A program made the translations under genes and the position numbers. A DNA stretch of 64,000 bases from Nitrospira sp. UBA2082. Lineage in GTDB: Bacteria > Nitrospirota > Nitrospiria > Nitrospirales > Nitrospiraceae. The stretch lies in assembly GCA_002331335.1 (NCBI GenBank), contig DCZO01000013.1, forward strand, positions 103,284-167,283. Reading direction: 5' to 3'. Shown here one piece after another: positions 15,600 to 23,710 of this stretch (positions within the stretch are counted from its first letter, which is position 1; every line of letters begins with the position of its first letter). A model generated the notes under the pieces. The model saw only the letters and a program-made list of their open reading frames with translations. It was not told the DNA's origin and searched no databases.

Positions 15600-16812
15600 G
15601 CAGTTTCATTCCCTTTGAAATCACGACAAGACCCGAATCCGTCACGGTGAATTTCCGGGCATCTTCGTCCCGGTTGTAGCCGATTTCTGTGTGCGGAGGA
15701 ATCGTCACATCTTTATCGATGATGGCCCGCCGGATGCGGCTGTGTGCCCCAATGTTCACGTTTTCCATCACGATTGATTCACGGACATCAGCGTGGTCCA
15801 GGACGCGCACGTTCGGCGAGAGCACTGAATTCTGAACGCGCGCGCCGGATACGATGCAGCCGCCGCAGACGATCGAGTCGAGCGCCACGCCCATGCGGCC
15901 ACCTTCATAGTCCTGCGCGAAGACAAACTTGGCCGGAGGAAATTGCCCTTGGTACGTGCGGATCGGCCACTCAGGGTCGTAGAGGTTGAACTGCGGATCG
16001 ACGGCGACCAGATCCATGTTGGCTTCCCAATAGGCGTCGAGGGTACCGATGTCTCGCCAGTATTGCACGGCTTTCTTGTTCGCGTCTTGAAACTTGAATG
16101 CATACACGCGCCCCTGCTCAATCATCTTCGGGATAATGTTCTTGCCGAAGTCATGGGCACCGACGTGCTGGGCATCGGCCATCAGGTGTTCCCGGATCGC
16201 CTGTGTGCGGAACAGGTAGATGCCCATGGAGACGAAGGCGTGCGCCGGATCATGCGGGAGCGGAGTCGGCTGCTCAGGTTTTTCATCGAATCGGACGATG
16301 CGATAGTCTTCATCTACGGAGATGACGCCGAATCGGGAGGCGTCTTGAATCGGGATGTCGATGGCACCGACTACGGCGTCGGCCTGCTTGGCGATCAGCC
16401 AATAGTACATCTCGGCGTAGTTCATCTTATAGATATGGTCTCCCGCCAAAATCAGGAGAAACTCGGGCTGTTCGCTGTCGATCAAGAACATATTCTGGTA
16501 GACCGCGTCGGCGGTGCCTTTATACCAATCCTCACTGATGCGTTGCTGCGGCGGGACCGACGCGATGTACTCACCCAGCTCGGCATTCAACATGTTCCAT
16601 CCGACTCTGATATGCCGGTCGAGTGAATGGGATTTGTATTGGATCAGGACGGCGATCTTGCGGAGGCCTGAGTTCAAACAATTACTCAGGGTGAAATCGA
16701 TGATCCGGTATTTGCCCCCGAACGGCACGGCGGGTTTGGCGCGCTGCTCGGTCAAGGGAAACAGTCGCTCGCCTTTGCCGCCGGCAAGGACCATCGTGAA
16801 GATATCCTTCAT
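15574..16812 (-). CDS. glgC: Glucose-1-phosphate adenylyltransferase
   Basis: 412 residues from the ATG complementary to 16810-16812 (MKDIFTMVL), placed directly before the nucleotide-binding signature LAGGKGERLFPLT. AKPAVPFGGKYRIIDF and LAGDHIYKMNYAEM are ADP-glucose pyrophosphorylase signatures, and the C-terminal third is a left-handed beta-helix (NVRVLDHADVRESIVMENVN) used for allostery and tetramer assembly. It makes ADP-glucose from glucose-1-phosphate and ATP, the committed step of glycogen synthesis. The 3' end overlaps the split helicase gene by 26 bp. A longer frame to 16983 lacks family similarity and is rejected. Confidence 0.96.
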   Translation of the reverse strand: MKDIFTMVLAGGKGERLFPLTEQRAKPAVPFGGKYRIIDFTLSNCLNSGLRKIAVLIQYKSHSLDRHIRVGWNMLNAELGEYIASVPPQQRISEDWYKGTADAVYQNMFLIDSEQPEFLLILAGDHIYKMNYAEMYYWLIAKQADAVVGAIDIPIQDASRFGVISVDEDYRIVRFDEKPEQPTPLPHDPAHAFVSMGIYLFRTQAIREHLMADAQHVGAHDFGKNIIPKMIEQGRVYAFKFQDANKKAVQYWRDIGTLDAYWEANMDLVAVDPQFNLYDPEWPIRTYQGQFPPAKFVFAQDYEGGRMGVALDSIVCGGCIVSGARVQNSVLSPNVRVLDHADVRESIVMENVNIGAHSRIRRAIIDKDVTIPPHTEIGYNRDEDARKFTVTDSGLVVISKGMKLHAAVDSSG

Positions 16813-16941
16813 GGCGTCGAATTCTAGCAGGACCGTGTTCAAATAGAAAGAAAGGGGATCGTTGACTTCCAGCCGTCTGCGGATAATACTAGCTTCACAA
16901 CCGCACGGTGTCTGCCCTCGGCACCGGGAAAAGGAGTGAGT

Positions 16942-17244
16942 ATGAAACGCGATGTCGTCGTCGCCGCTCTTCAAGACAATCATCGTCCCGCAACCAAAGT
17001 TTCGGCTGCCAAACGGGCGGGCTCATCCAACGACATGGCTTGGCGTCTGGAGCGGTTGGAAGGGCAGCTGCAGAAACTTTCAGAGTTGGTGCGAGAGCAC
17101 GCCGAAGATATGGATCGCCTGGTGCGGATTGTCGCGGAAGATCGGGATGTGATTCGCCGACAGCTGCTCCGCAAACATCATGAGAAAGTGCGGGTCAGAA
17201 AGCATTTGCGGGAAAGCGCCTCCGGAAACGGACTGGATAGCTGA
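16942..17244 (+). CDS. Small coiled-coil protein of unknown function
   Basis: 100 residues from the ATG at 16942; AAGGAG at 16931-16936 sets the start, favouring it over a GTG six bases upstream. After a basic N-terminus the chain is a regular coiled coil (WRLERLEGQLQKLSELV, EDMDRLVRIVAEDRDVIRRQ) with a basic tail. No membrane segment or enzymatic motif is present. It is divergent from glgC, and the family is not recognised. Confidence 0.62.
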   Translation: MKRDVVVAALQDNHRPATKVSAAKRAGSSNDMAWRLERLEGQLQKLSELVREHAEDMDRLVRIVAEDRDVIRRQLLRKHHEKVRVRKHLRESASGNGLDS

Positions 17245-17361
17245 TCTCCTCGTCGACTGTATCCCGGTCTGGCCTGCGGGTCTTACCGTGACGGTCTCTC
17301 TTCCCGACGGGTCGTTCCCTTATAATAGCGCCCTCGAAATCAGATAGAAGGCTATCCACAC

Positions 17362-18177
17362 ATGAAAACACGTGACATGACTATCCCTCATCCGCTCCGT
17401 ACGCTCGTGGCCGTGCTGTGTCTCTTGGTCATGGGGACAGGGGGAGCGGGGTTGGCCTGGTCCGAGGTGTTTCTGCCTCTCCAACTGGTTCAGGTGCCCT
17501 ACGAAGCGCCGCCGGCCAGTCAGGAGGTGCCGGATGTCTCGGTTCCTCCCAATACGAATCCGCTGAGCCCAGAGGAGTTGACCCGTGCCGAGGCGCTCCT
17601 GCCCTTATTGGAAGGCAAGCAGGAGTTTTGGGCAATGGGGGAGTTCGTGCATTTAGGAGAACCGTCGGTACCGGCTTTGGTCAAGGCTCTGGCGATGCCG
17701 AGTCCACGCATCCGGTACAACGCCATTGAAACCATGTCGATGATGAAAGCCCTGTCAGCCGTGCCGGCCCTGGTGGATACGGCCAAGGATGCGAACGAGA
17801 TCCCCCGCGTGCGCGAACATGCCTTGCGGGTCGCCATTCGTCTCGACCCATTAAAGACGCCGGAGGCGATTCAGGCGATGGCGACCGATACCAATGCGTC
17901 TATTCGAAAGGCCGCCGCATTTGAGGCCCGGTATGTGCGGCAGAAATCAGTCATTCCCGTCCTGATATCGCTTGTCACCGACGAAGAACGGTTTGTCGCC
18001 TTATCGGCCGTGCATTCGCTGTGGATTTTGACTCGCCATGAAACGGAATTTCATGATTGGGATAGCTCGACGAAACAGGATCGTATGGCCTGGGTCAGTG
18101 AATGGGTTGAGTGGTGGAACGATTATAAAGATGCGTTCGAGATCCCGGAACCGCCTCGGCCTAAGCGTAAATCGTGA
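17362..18177 (+). CDS. Exported HEAT-repeat protein
   Basis: 271 residues. The N-terminus holds a hydrophobic signal sequence (TLVAVLCLLVMGTGGAGLAW). A Pro-rich linker leads to about four HEAT-type helical repeats: LGEPSVPALVKALAMPSPRI, IETMSMMKALSAVPALVDTA, and VIPVLISLVTDEERFVALSA. The C-terminal helix is rich in Trp (WVSEWVEWWNDYK) and the tail is basic. HEAT repeats bind partner proteins; the partner is unknown. A TATAAT is seen at 17321 but without a convincing -35. It precedes the deformylase gene by about 100 bp and may be cotranscribed with it. Confidence 0.83.
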   Translation: MKTRDMTIPHPLRTLVAVLCLLVMGTGGAGLAWSEVFLPLQLVQVPYEAPPASQEVPDVSVPPNTNPLSPEELTRAEALLPLLEGKQEFWAMGEFVHLGEPSVPALVKALAMPSPRIRYNAIETMSMMKALSAVPALVDTAKDANEIPRVREHALRVAIRLDPLKTPEAIQAMATDTNASIRKAAAFEARYVRQKSVIPVLISLVTDEERFVALSAVHSLWILTRHETEFHDWDSSTKQDRMAWVSEWVEWWNDYKDAFEIPEPPRPKRKS

Positions 18178-18281
18178 AGGGCTTCGGGGGTACGGAGTCC
18201 GGAGTTGCGGCCCGGAAGATTCTTGTGTTAGGAGTATCTCGTCACCGGTGAACTGACAAGAACGCAATTTGGGTCTCTGTT

Positions 18282-18806
18282 ATGTTGAAAATCGCCAAGC
18301 TCGGCAATCCAATTCTTCGGAAGATCGCGGCCCCTATCGATCCGCGCGAGATCAAGTCGTTGGAGATGCAGGGCTTGATCGACGAGATGTTTGAGGTTAT
18401 GTACGACGAGCCGGGGATCGGCCTGGCGGCTCCACAAGTGTTCCGCTCGATTCAATTGGCGGTGATGGGTTGCAGGGATGAAGGGGGCTTTCCGGAAACC
18501 GTTCTTATCAATCCCTCAATCGTCTATTACGGCCCGGAACAGGCGGAAAACTGGGAAGGCTGTCTCAGTGTGGATGGATTGAGGGGGAAAGTCACCAGAC
18601 CCTCGGTGGTTCGAGTGAAGGCGTTGGACCGAAAAGGGAAGCCGCTCGATATTGAAGCAACCGGCCTGTATGCCGTCTGCATTCAGCACGAGCTCGATCA
18701 CCTGATCGGAAAGGTCTTCCTCGATCGCATGACAGATCTGTCCACCCTGACGCAGCTCCATGAATTTCAGCAGTACTGGCAAAAAGAGCCGACAAGCGTC
18801 ATCTGA
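18282..18806 (+). CDS. def: Peptide deformylase
   Basis: 174 residues, normal for the family. All three signature motifs are present: GIGLAAPQV (motif 1), EGCLSV (motif 2, with the metal-binding Cys) and QHELDHLIG (motif 3, two His ligands and the catalytic Glu). The enzyme removes the formyl group from nascent proteins in the cytoplasm using Fe2+ or a similar metal. The start MLKIAKLGNPILRK is typical of the family. It lies just before the ABC transporter gene, whose GTG is 25 bases downstream. Confidence 0.97.
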   Translation: MLKIAKLGNPILRKIAAPIDPREIKSLEMQGLIDEMFEVMYDEPGIGLAAPQVFRSIQLAVMGCRDEGGFPETVLINPSIVYYGPEQAENWEGCLSVDGLRGKVTRPSVVRVKALDRKGKPLDIEATGLYAVCIQHELDHLIGKVFLDRMTDLSTLTQLHEFQQYWQKEPTSVI

Positions 18807-18831
18807 CCCCCGTCATCTTCGTAGACCTCTC

Positions 18832-20556
18832 GTGAAAACGCTGTTTCGTGTCTTGCGCTATCTCCGGCCCCATCGCGGGCTTGCCGTGACCACGCTGCTC
18901 TGTGCGGCTTGCGCGACGGCGATGGAGCTGGTCCCGCCCTGGGTCATCAAACTCATCATCGACGACGTCATTCAGGCCAGAGACATGGCCCTGCTTCCCG
19001 GTATCTTGGGTCTGCTCGTCGGGGCCTATGTCCTGAAAAACCTCTTCGCCTCGTTCAGAATTCGGCTCAACAATCAACTGGAGCAAACGGTGGTGCATGA
19101 TTTGCGGCGGCAGATCTTTTCCGCCCTGCAACGGTTGTCCCTCAGCTACTTCGAGAATCGTTCGACCGGCGAGATCATGTCGCGCGTGACGAACGACACC
19201 GAGCACGTCGAACGAATCTTTATCGATGGACTCGAAGGCGCGATGACGGCGTCGCTGACGCTGATCGGTATTACGATCATGCTGTTCATGCTGAACTGGA
19301 AAATGGCAGCACTCTCGCTCCTCCCCATTCCCTTATTGATGATCTCCGCGAGCTGGTTCACCTCGACCGTGCACGGGTATTACCATCAGATCCGAAAGCA
19401 TTCCGCCGAACTCAACGGCTACTTACAGGACGCGTTGTCCGGTATCAGGGAGACGATGGGGTTCATGCGCCAGTCCTATGAACAAGCTCGATTCGACCGA
19501 TTGAGCCGCAGCTACGGCGATTCGAATCTCAAAGCGATGTTCCTGTGGTCGGTCTATTCACCGGGGATGATCTTGCTTGGCAGCCTCGGAACCGTCCTGA
19601 TTCTTTGGTATGGTGCCGGTGAAGTGGTGGACGGTCGGCTCACACTGGGAGAGTTGGTTCTCTTTCTGTCGTATCTGGCATTGTTCTACGTGCCGATCAA
19701 TCAGATTCACTCGGTGAATCACATGTTGCAACATGCCCTGGCGGCAAGCGAGCGGGTGTTCGATGTGCTGGACGCCACACCTGAGGTGGCTGACCGGCCG
19801 GGCGTTATGCCTCCGCGTCACCCTGGGCCTGGCGCGGTTCGATTCGAGCAAGTGGCCTTTCACTATCGCTCCGATGTACCGGTCATCAAGAATGTGTCCG
19901 TGTCGATTGCGGCAGGCGAGCATGTGGCATTGGTGGGACCGAGCGGAGCAGGGAAGAGCACACTGCTCAAGGTGCTCATGCGCTTCTATGACGTGACTGG
20001 GGGCGCCATCTCGATCGACGGAGACGACCTTCGTGATCTGCCGCTGGCCTATGTTCGCCGGCAGATCGGGTTTGTGCAACAGGAGCCGTTCTTGTTCAAT
20101 GGAACCGTGCGGGACAATATCCTTTACGGCGATCTCGATGCCAGTCAAGAACGGATTGACACGGCTGCGCGTGCCGCGCGGGCGCACGAGTTCATTGCGG
20201 CGCTTCCGGAAGGGTACGAGACCTGGATCGGCGAACGGGGCGTCAAACTGTCAGTCGGCCAGAAACAGCGCGTATCGATTGCACGGGTGTTGTTGAAAGA
20301 TCCGCCCATCGTGGTCTTCGACGAAGCGACATCCAATATCGACACAGAAACAGAGGTGAAGATTCGTGAAGCCTTGACCGAGCTTACCAGAGGACGTACT
20401 ACGTTCATCATTGCGCACCGGCTGTCTACGCTCCACGATGTCGACCGGATACTCGTCATCGACGGCGGCCGATTGGTCGAGGATGGCCGGCATGACGACC
20501 TTCTTCGTCGTGGAGGGGTGTACGCAGGTCTCTATGACGCGCAGTTCCAGGCCTAG
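18832..20556 (+). CDS. ABC exporter with fused membrane and ATPase domains (MsbA/lipid-type)
   Basis: 574 residues from GTG 18832; the same frame runs back into def, but MsbA-like homology starts at TLFRVLRYLRPHRGL. Residues ~1-300 contain six membrane helices. The ATPase has Walker A GPSGAGKST, signature LSVGQKQRVSIARVL, Walker B IVVFDEATSNID and the H-loop IAHRLST. One half-transporter gene implies a homodimer. The arrangement fits MsbA-like or multidrug/lipid exporters; the substrate is not shown by sequence. Confidence 0.93.
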   Translation: MKTLFRVLRYLRPHRGLAVTTLLCAACATAMELVPPWVIKLIIDDVIQARDMALLPGILGLLVGAYVLKNLFASFRIRLNNQLEQTVVHDLRRQIFSALQRLSLSYFENRSTGEIMSRVTNDTEHVERIFIDGLEGAMTASLTLIGITIMLFMLNWKMAALSLLPIPLLMISASWFTSTVHGYYHQIRKHSAELNGYLQDALSGIRETMGFMRQSYEQARFDRLSRSYGDSNLKAMFLWSVYSPGMILLGSLGTVLILWYGAGEVVDGRLTLGELVLFLSYLALFYVPINQIHSVNHMLQHALAASERVFDVLDATPEVADRPGVMPPRHPGPGAVRFEQVAFHYRSDVPVIKNVSVSIAAGEHVALVGPSGAGKSTLLKVLMRFYDVTGGAISIDGDDLRDLPLAYVRRQIGFVQQEPFLFNGTVRDNILYGDLDASQERIDTAARAARAHEFIAALPEGYETWIGERGVKLSVGQKQRVSIARVLLKDPPIVVFDEATSNIDTETEVKIREALTELTRGRTTFIIAHRLSTLHDVDRILVIDGGRLVEDGRHDDLLRRGGVYAGLYDAQFQA

Positions 20557-20586
20557 CGTCGCGTACGGGAAGGGAGCGTGCGGCGG

Positions 20587-20616
20587 TTGCGGTTGCAATT
20601 CGGAGCTCGCTATACT
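20587..20616 (+). promoter_or_regulatory. Candidate promoter for the small zinc-ribbon-like genes
   Basis: TTGCGG (20587-20592), an 18-bp spacer, and TATACT (20611-20616) lie 31 bases before the 20647 start. Matches are 4 of 6 and 5 of 6 to consensus. Confidence 0.4.
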
Positions 20617-20646
20617 CCGATGGATAGGTGAGAGACTGGGAATGGC

Positions 20647-20841
20647 ATGGTGTTGATTTACGAGAGCGATCCGCTGGATGATGAACATGCGCGCGGGCGG
20701 TTCTACCACGTCTGCGGAGGGCGGATCGATCGCACGCCCTTGAACGTGCCGGCACCCGATCAGCCATACGAATGTCAGCAATGCGGAATTGACCTCGAAG
20801 CCGAAGACTTTTTTACGGCGCTGCAGAAAGGATCGGTGTAG
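20647..20841 (+). CDS. Small Cys-containing (zinc-ribbon-like) protein
   Basis: 64 residues. VCGG and the later ECQQCGIDLE give three Cys plus a nearby His (YHVC), which could form a zinc site. The N-terminus is acidic (ESDPLDDEHARGR). No family is recognised. A promoter-like sequence is found 31 bases upstream, and a second small Cys-rich gene starts 6 bases after the stop, so the two probably form a unit. Confidence 0.6.
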   Translation: MVLIYESDPLDDEHARGRFYHVCGGRIDRTPLNVPAPDQPYECQQCGIDLEAEDFFTALQKGSV

Positions 20842-20846
20842 GACAC

Positions 20847-21056
20847 ATGGCCGGGAGCGCGGGAAGAAAAACCGTCGGGGTTTCTCGAGGTCTGATGATG
20901 CTGTGTGAGACCTGTTATACCCATGTCGTCAATGACAAGCTTCCTGACGCAAAGAACTTCGTGGCCGATTTCGAAACACTGCTGGATAGAATTTGCCCGG
21001 GCTGCACAGACATCAACCGCCCCCTCATCGATGACATGGCCGGGAGCGGGGAGTAG
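20847..21056 (+). CDS. Small CxxC-pair protein of unknown function
   Basis: 69 residues. LCETCYTHVV and RICPGCTDINRPL provide two CxxC pairs, 37 residues apart, a typical zinc or redox site. The ATG at 20847 lies behind only a weak ribosome-binding site; an internal ATG at 20895 (MMLCETC) is possible and would leave both CxxC pairs intact. It follows the other small Cys-rich gene. Function is unknown. Confidence 0.55.
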   Translation: MAGSAGRKTVGVSRGLMMLCETCYTHVVNDKLPDAKNFVADFETLLDRICPGCTDINRPLIDDMAGSGE

Positions 21057-21095
21057 CCCCTCTGCTGTGGCGAGCGCCCTCGCCCGGCCCAGTCG

Positions 21096-21401
21096 TTACA
21101 CCACTTGCTCGCAAGGCAGAATGAATACATGGAGGGGGAACGTGTCCTCTGCCTGTTGCCGCATATGTTCCATGCGGTACTGCGTGAGTCCCTCAATCAC
21201 GCGGTAGGCCATCTGTTCAGGTATCGCGGCGAGGATCAACCGGTTGGCGCCTGCTGACAGGGAAAAATGAAGGGTTGGGCCTGTTTCGCCTCTACCTGAA
21301 ACATTGTGCAGTTCAGTAAATGCCGTCACCTCGTATTCTTTCATCAGCGCATGGATCTGTTCCGCGATCGACTCGCGAAACACGATCATCAGCATTTTCA
21401 T
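21096..21401 (-). CDS. PII-like (PG0541-type) small signalling protein
   Basis: 101 residues. MKMLMIVFRESIAEQIHALM, then EVTAFTELHNVSGRGETGPT, then a hydrophobic strand and VIEGLTQYRMEHM fit the ferredoxin-like fold of PII/CutA-like proteins, specifically the PG0541 type often encoded beside RND or MMPL transporters. The conserved V-x-G-x-G in the T-loop position is present. Here no transporter is adjacent: the closest RND pump is 10 kb away and the ABC exporter is on the other strand. Ligand and target are unknown. Confidence 0.65.
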   Translation of the reverse strand: MKMLMIVFRESIAEQIHALMKEYEVTAFTELHNVSGRGETGPTLHFSLSAGANRLILAAIPEQMAYRVIEGLTQYRMEHMRQQAEDTFPLHVFILPCEQVV

Positions 21402-21503
21402 TGAACGCGCTCCTTGCTTATGTGAGCCGGAACATACGAGCTGACATCCGTGCTCCGTACATACGGGAGAAGGACGGAAAAGACAAGGGGATCGCCGGGT
21501 GAA

Positions 21504-22919
21504 TCAGACAAGAGACGAATAGGGCTCCTGTCTGTGGACGCGCGAGACCGTCATGCGCATCGGCATGTGCGGCCGCAACGTCATCAGTGGATCGGGCAAG
21601 ATAGTCTGGCCGTCCACTAATCGGAGGCGTACCCGCGACGCCACTGTGGCCATGACCAGGATCCCCTCCAATTCGGCAAACGATTCTCCAAGGCAGCGGC
21701 GGCCTCCGCCGCCAAACGGCAAATAGCTGAACGCCGGCCGCTGTGCTTGCGATTCCGGCGCGAATCGTTCCGGATCAAATCGATTCGCATCAGGAAACCA
21801 CTGCGGATGTCGGTGCATACTCCACGGGCTGATGAAGATTCTGGCGCCAGCCGGTAGATGTGCGCCTGACGGCAGGGTGTCGTCGGATCGGCTCACACGG
21901 GTATGCAGGAGCCAGGCCGGCGGATAGAGGCGCAGCGTTTCCTCCCAGATCATCTTGGTATACCGCAAGCGAGGCACGTCGGCTGCCGTCGGAAGCCGGC
22001 CGTTCAAGACCGTTTCGAGTTCCTGGGCCAGGTGCGCGCGCACGGTCTTGGATTGAGACAGGAGAAACCAGCCCCAGGTCAGTGCATTGGCGGTGGTTTC
22101 GTGGCCGGCCAAGAGAAAGGTGACGAGTTGATCACGGATTTCTTCTTCGCTCAGCGGTTGCCCGGTCGCATCGGTCGCAGCGAGCAACAGGGAGAGGACA
22201 TCCGGACTCTGTGTCGGCGCCGAACGCCGGTCCCGGATGAGGCGGCGCAGTATCGATTCCAGGCGACGATGCCCATGGAAAAATTCTCGATGCAACTTGG
22301 TTGGAATCCAGAGCGGTATCAGCCGAGCGAACAGCGAATCATACTGTCGTTTGATGAGTTGCTGACCTGTCGTAATGGCCCGTGTGACCGTCCGGGCTTC
22401 GGTCCCAATATCCTGTCCGAAGAGGAGTCGCCAAATCACGGAGAGCGTGATGGTTGTCATCGCCTGTCCGATGTCGATCGTCATACCTTCCGACCAGGAG
22501 GCAGTCACACCGTCGGTCGTGTCCGCGATGAGGCCGGCGTATGACGAGACATGATCGCCATGGAAAAACGGCAGGAAGACCCGCCGCTGCCGATGGTGGA
22601 CCGTCCCTTCTGTATGCAACACACCCTGCCCGAACACGCGAGATTCCACCGGTGGAACCGGGGCTTTGGTGAAATTGTCTTGGTTGACCACCAGCACATG
22701 CCTGATATCGGCCGGATTGTTCAGCAGATACATCGCGGGATCGCGTTCGCGCAGGAGAAGGGCGGCAAGTGTCCCCATGGGAAGTTTTGCCACATCGCCG
22801 TACTGGCGGCAGCGCAACAGATAGCCAAGGCTGTCTGCCTTGAACTCAGGAAAGAATCCAAACCAGCGGGAGACCGGGGGGCCGGAAATGGAAGCCGAGG
22901 GCTGGGCGCGGCGGCTCAT
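21504..22919 (-). CDS. Cytochrome P450
   Basis: 471 residues with all P450 signatures: the I-helix AGHETTANALTWGWF (oxygen activation), the K-helix EETLR (ExxR), and the haem loop FGGGGRRCLGESFA with the thiolate Cys. No N-terminal membrane anchor is seen, so it is probably soluble. It would insert oxygen into an unknown organic substrate, with electrons from a ferredoxin. The sequence is like bacterial CYP102-type and CYP4/CYP110-like fatty-acid hydroxylases in its I-helix, but that is not a firm subclass. No redox partner gene is adjacent; the Rieske and ferredoxin genes are far downstream. Confidence 0.94.
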   Translation of the reverse strand: MSRRAQPSASISGPPVSRWFGFFPEFKADSLGYLLRCRQYGDVAKLPMGTLAALLLRERDPAMYLLNNPADIRHVLVVNQDNFTKAPVPPVESRVFGQGVLHTEGTVHHRQRRVFLPFFHGDHVSSYAGLIADTTDGVTASWSEGMTIDIGQAMTTITLSVIWRLLFGQDIGTEARTVTRAITTGQQLIKRQYDSLFARLIPLWIPTKLHREFFHGHRRLESILRRLIRDRRSAPTQSPDVLSLLLAATDATGQPLSEEEIRDQLVTFLLAGHETTANALTWGWFLLSQSKTVRAHLAQELETVLNGRLPTAADVPRLRYTKMIWEETLRLYPPAWLLHTRVSRSDDTLPSGAHLPAGARIFISPWSMHRHPQWFPDANRFDPERFAPESQAQRPAFSYLPFGGGGRRCLGESFAELEGILVMATVASRVRLRLVDGQTILPDPLMTLRPHMPMRMTVSRVHRQEPYSSLV

Positions 22920-23023
22920 GCAGCCACATCACAATCAGGCCGGGTCATACCCTGATACGAACGACAAGTCACACCACCGACTTCAGCCAGGCAAGCGTCG
23001 GCCCACCTGGCTGATACGCAGGG

Positions 23024-23437
23024 TTAATTCGCGACTTTGAGCAACCACCCATCGGCACGATCACATTGATTGGGACCTTTGGCAAAAATCTCAACTCGGA
23101 TGTACGAGCCTTTGACGGTGTCGGGGAGTTTGCCTTTCACCAGATACCCGTTACTGACCATGGTGACCGTGACCGGAACCTTTTGCTCCTTGATCATGAC
23201 GGTAATGCTTTGTGCGGCGGTTGCCTTGGAGGCGAGAAATGAGAATTCCGACTTGGGAGGTACTGTCGTATTGTTTTTGTCCTGTGAGAACGGTGCCGGT
23301 GTGTACCCGGAAAAGTTGACTTGGGTGCATGGGTCGGTACTGCTGGGATTAGGACTTGCATCATAAGCCCAGACTTTGCCGACGATACTGGAGATAGCCA
23401 GTGCAACGATGAGCGAGAGAATAGTTCGCAACCTCAC
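23024..23437 (-). CDS. Exported protein of unknown function
   Basis: 137 residues from the GTG complementary to 23435-23437, chosen because GGGAGGAAG lies just upstream; the frame is open further but without such a site. A signal peptide (RTILSLIVALAISSIVGKVWA) is cleaved near AYD. The mature part has two Cys (DPCTQV and QCDRA) that could form a disulfide, and alternating strand-like segments (FSFLASKATAAQSITVMIK). It resembles a small Ig-like or beta-sandwich fold, but the family is not recognised. Confidence 0.68.
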   Translation of the reverse strand: MRLRTILSLIVALAISSIVGKVWAYDASPNPSSTDPCTQVNFSGYTPAPFSQDKNNTTVPPKSEFSFLASKATAAQSITVMIKEQKVPVTVTMVSNGYLVKGKLPDTVKGSYIRVEIFAKGPNQCDRADGWLLKVAN

Positions 23438-23617
23438 GATTCTCTTCCTCCCTGTGTAGGTGATGGTGGGTGAACGAAGCGACCTGATATAGCCCGCATT
23501 GTAACGTGTGAGGAGGAAAAAACAACCCCCTGCGATTGATCCGGACGATGGAATCGCGCCGGGGACGCCCTCTATGCGACGGCGTTGTGCCCATCCAGCC
23601 ACAGGCTGCTCTCCGCC

Positions 23618-23646
23618 TTGAACTTGGGGGGACCATTTGTTATTCT
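23618..23646 (+). promoter_or_regulatory. Candidate promoter for purH
   Basis: TTGAAC (23618-23623), a 17-bp spacer and TATTCT (23641-23646) lie 65 bases before the purH ATG. Each box matches 4 of 6. AAGGAG at 23698-23703 is the ribosome-binding site that fixes the start. Confidence 0.4.
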
Positions 23647-23710
23647 GCGCCCACCTTTCGCAAGTGAAATACGTCTGTTTTCACGATCCTCAGAATCAAG
23701 GAGCACCCAT

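Noticed and set aside
16813..16983. Upstream extension of glgC to 16983
   Set aside because: The extra 57 residues do not match the family; ATG at 16812 leads straight into the nucleotide-binding signature.
17321..17326. TATAAT before the HEAT-repeat gene as a promoter
   Set aside because: No acceptable -35 box 16-18 bp upstream, so it was mentioned in the gene entry but not listed as a promoter.
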